Shown: positions 63,203-64,000 of the stretch, in pieces
Numbering within the stretch: position 1 is the stretch's first letter
Layout: every line of letters begins with the position of its first letter
Source of the DNA: Rheum nobile
Taxonomy: Eukaryota; Streptophyta; Magnoliopsida; Caryophyllales; Polygonaceae
Direction of reading: 5' to 3'
NCBI GenBank assembly: GCA_027886185.1
Contig: WOAB01000322.1
Coordinates: 250,501 to 314,500 of the forward strand
DNA: 64,000 nucleotides
Notes under the pieces: generated by a model
Told to the model about the DNA's origin: nothing
Databases searched by the model: none
The model's input: only the letters and a program-made list of their open reading frames with translations
Program-made: the position numbers and the translations under genes

Positions 63203-64000
63203 ATGAACTATTCTACTGATGAAAGTGAGGAAAACAATTAGAAATAAAGTCGAGAAGATGAGGAATGCGATTGGGTACAAGCAAGAGAAGATGAAGAGGC
63301 AGGCTAAGAATGGAACGACTCTTGGATGTCGGGTTGCGAAGACGAAGGAGACGATTGGGATTCGAGTGGCGATTTATTCACGGTTAGTGTTGAATTAATT
63401 TCCGTTTGAGTAATGAATCATGTCTTAGTTTTGTATGAATTAGTTATTATGAAATTTAGCAATTAATTTCCGTTTGGGATTCGTAAACGAAAGAGATGAT
63501 TGTGATACAATAAATATCGAATATAATTAATTTTGTATAAAGTAGTTATTATGAATTTTAGCCATTAATATGATATTGCAATTTTGTTGTATCCATTAAC
63601 AATTAATATTAGGTATGAAGTAGTAGTTTCCCGAGTTGAGCATAAAATTCATGGATTAGGTTATGAATTAATGACTTTGCAAATTTGTTGTATTATTAGT
63701 GTGTTATAATTGTAGATAGTATAATAATTCGTAAATCAAAATTAATTATAGGGGGAAGATTATGGAGATCGTTTTCGTACTGGCCTAGTTTGGGGGAGTA
63801 TGGATGAAATGGTTGAATGGGCTAGAGCTACATCAAAAGAGTTGATGATAGTTTTGGTGAAACGTACCTCAAATCCGTACGTAGTTAGTTTGACATGCGA
63901 TAGATATGGTGAGCCGAGATCTGGGAGGCCGAAAGTTAATGTAGAAAATCCAGAGTTGTCGGTTCGGAGGATTCGAAAACGTAGATCGAAGAAGTGCGGT
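63203..64000 (+). CDS. MULE/FAR1-type transposase-like protein, N-terminus (partial)
   Basis: Exon 1 ends at 63382 (GGCGATTTATTCACG|GTTAGT), the intron is 63383-63751 (...TTAATTATAG), and exon 2 (63752 onward) is open to the window end. The last codons of exon 1 (WMSGCEDEGDDWDSSGDLFT) and exon 2 (EDYGDRFRTGLVWGSMDEMV, EWARATSKELMIVLVKRTSN, LTCDRYGEPRSGRPK) match the acidic leader and FAR1-like N-terminal region of plant Mutator-related transposases and domesticated FRS-type proteins. The best-placed ATG (63203) meets TAG at 63239 and two TAA codons; a later ATG at 63326 gives an open start (MSGCEDEGDDW). Either translation starts there or the copy is decaying. DDE and SWIM domains would lie outside the window. 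Confidence 0.65.

Overview
The window is nuclear DNA from a flowering plant, most likely a dicot. It has spliced genes with GT-AG introns, plant gene families (an oxysterol-binding-protein-related protein, an ERD15/CID-type PAM2 protein, RIBA and a plant RNase III-like protein), plant LTR retrotransposons with tRNA-iMet primer sites, hAT and Stowaway-type MITEs, plant LINEs with a C-terminal RNase H, and TTTAGGG-like telomeric motifs. Host coding sequence is a small minority. Most of the window is nested transposable elements whose boundaries can be read from their target-site duplications (TSDs).

Layout. 195-707: last two exons of an ORP gene. 786-4803: field of a 117-bp repeat, bounded by oppositely oriented copies and containing a smaller inverted repeat. 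5602-6784: minus-strand broken fragments of RIBA (GTP cyclohydrolase II part) and of an RNase III domain gene, side by side. 7341-8845: 1.5-kb foldback element. 8981-9185: an unrecognised host exon, followed at once by Copia element 1 (9207-31097, TSD GTTTG). Copia-1 is a four-layer nest: a minus-strand solo LTR (13259-25183, TSD GACCT) sits in its protease region; a Gypsy element with 2.4-2.5 kb LTRs (15109-24486, TSD GAGTA) sits in that solo LTR; a SINE-like tRNA-related piece (about 19563) sits in the Gypsy pol. A cassette of three back-to-back, almost perfect hairpins carrying pol III A/B-box-like sequences (27765-28912) is inserted in the Copia RNase H region.

32330-39646: second Copia element (TSD GACCA), largely readable but with several stops. 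40527-41845 and 41904-42654: two 5'-truncated LINEs, each with a 14-bp TSD. 42871-43106: Stowaway-like MITE ending 4 bp before the TATA box of the one complete host gene, a two-exon ERD15/CID-like gene (43220-43748). 44199-47307: 3.1-kb foldback. 47320-53705: larger LINE (12-bp TSD) split by a 2.6-kb solo-LTR-like insertion. 53777-56825 and 57356-58996: two foldback elements with related CGCACCGC ends, separated by a 430-bp LINE. 59008-62775: mostly unassigned, with a 488-bp hAT-type element carrying an internal tRNA-like promoter. From 62776 to the edge: 5' end of a MULE/FAR1-type transposase-like gene, a possible autonomous relative of the foldback elements, though that link is not proven.

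The host genes form no operon or pathway cluster. Coherence comes from the TE biology: Copia and Gypsy gag-pol units, LINE retrotransposition, and a large non-coding population of foldback, hairpin and MITE elements that would need enzymes supplied in trans.
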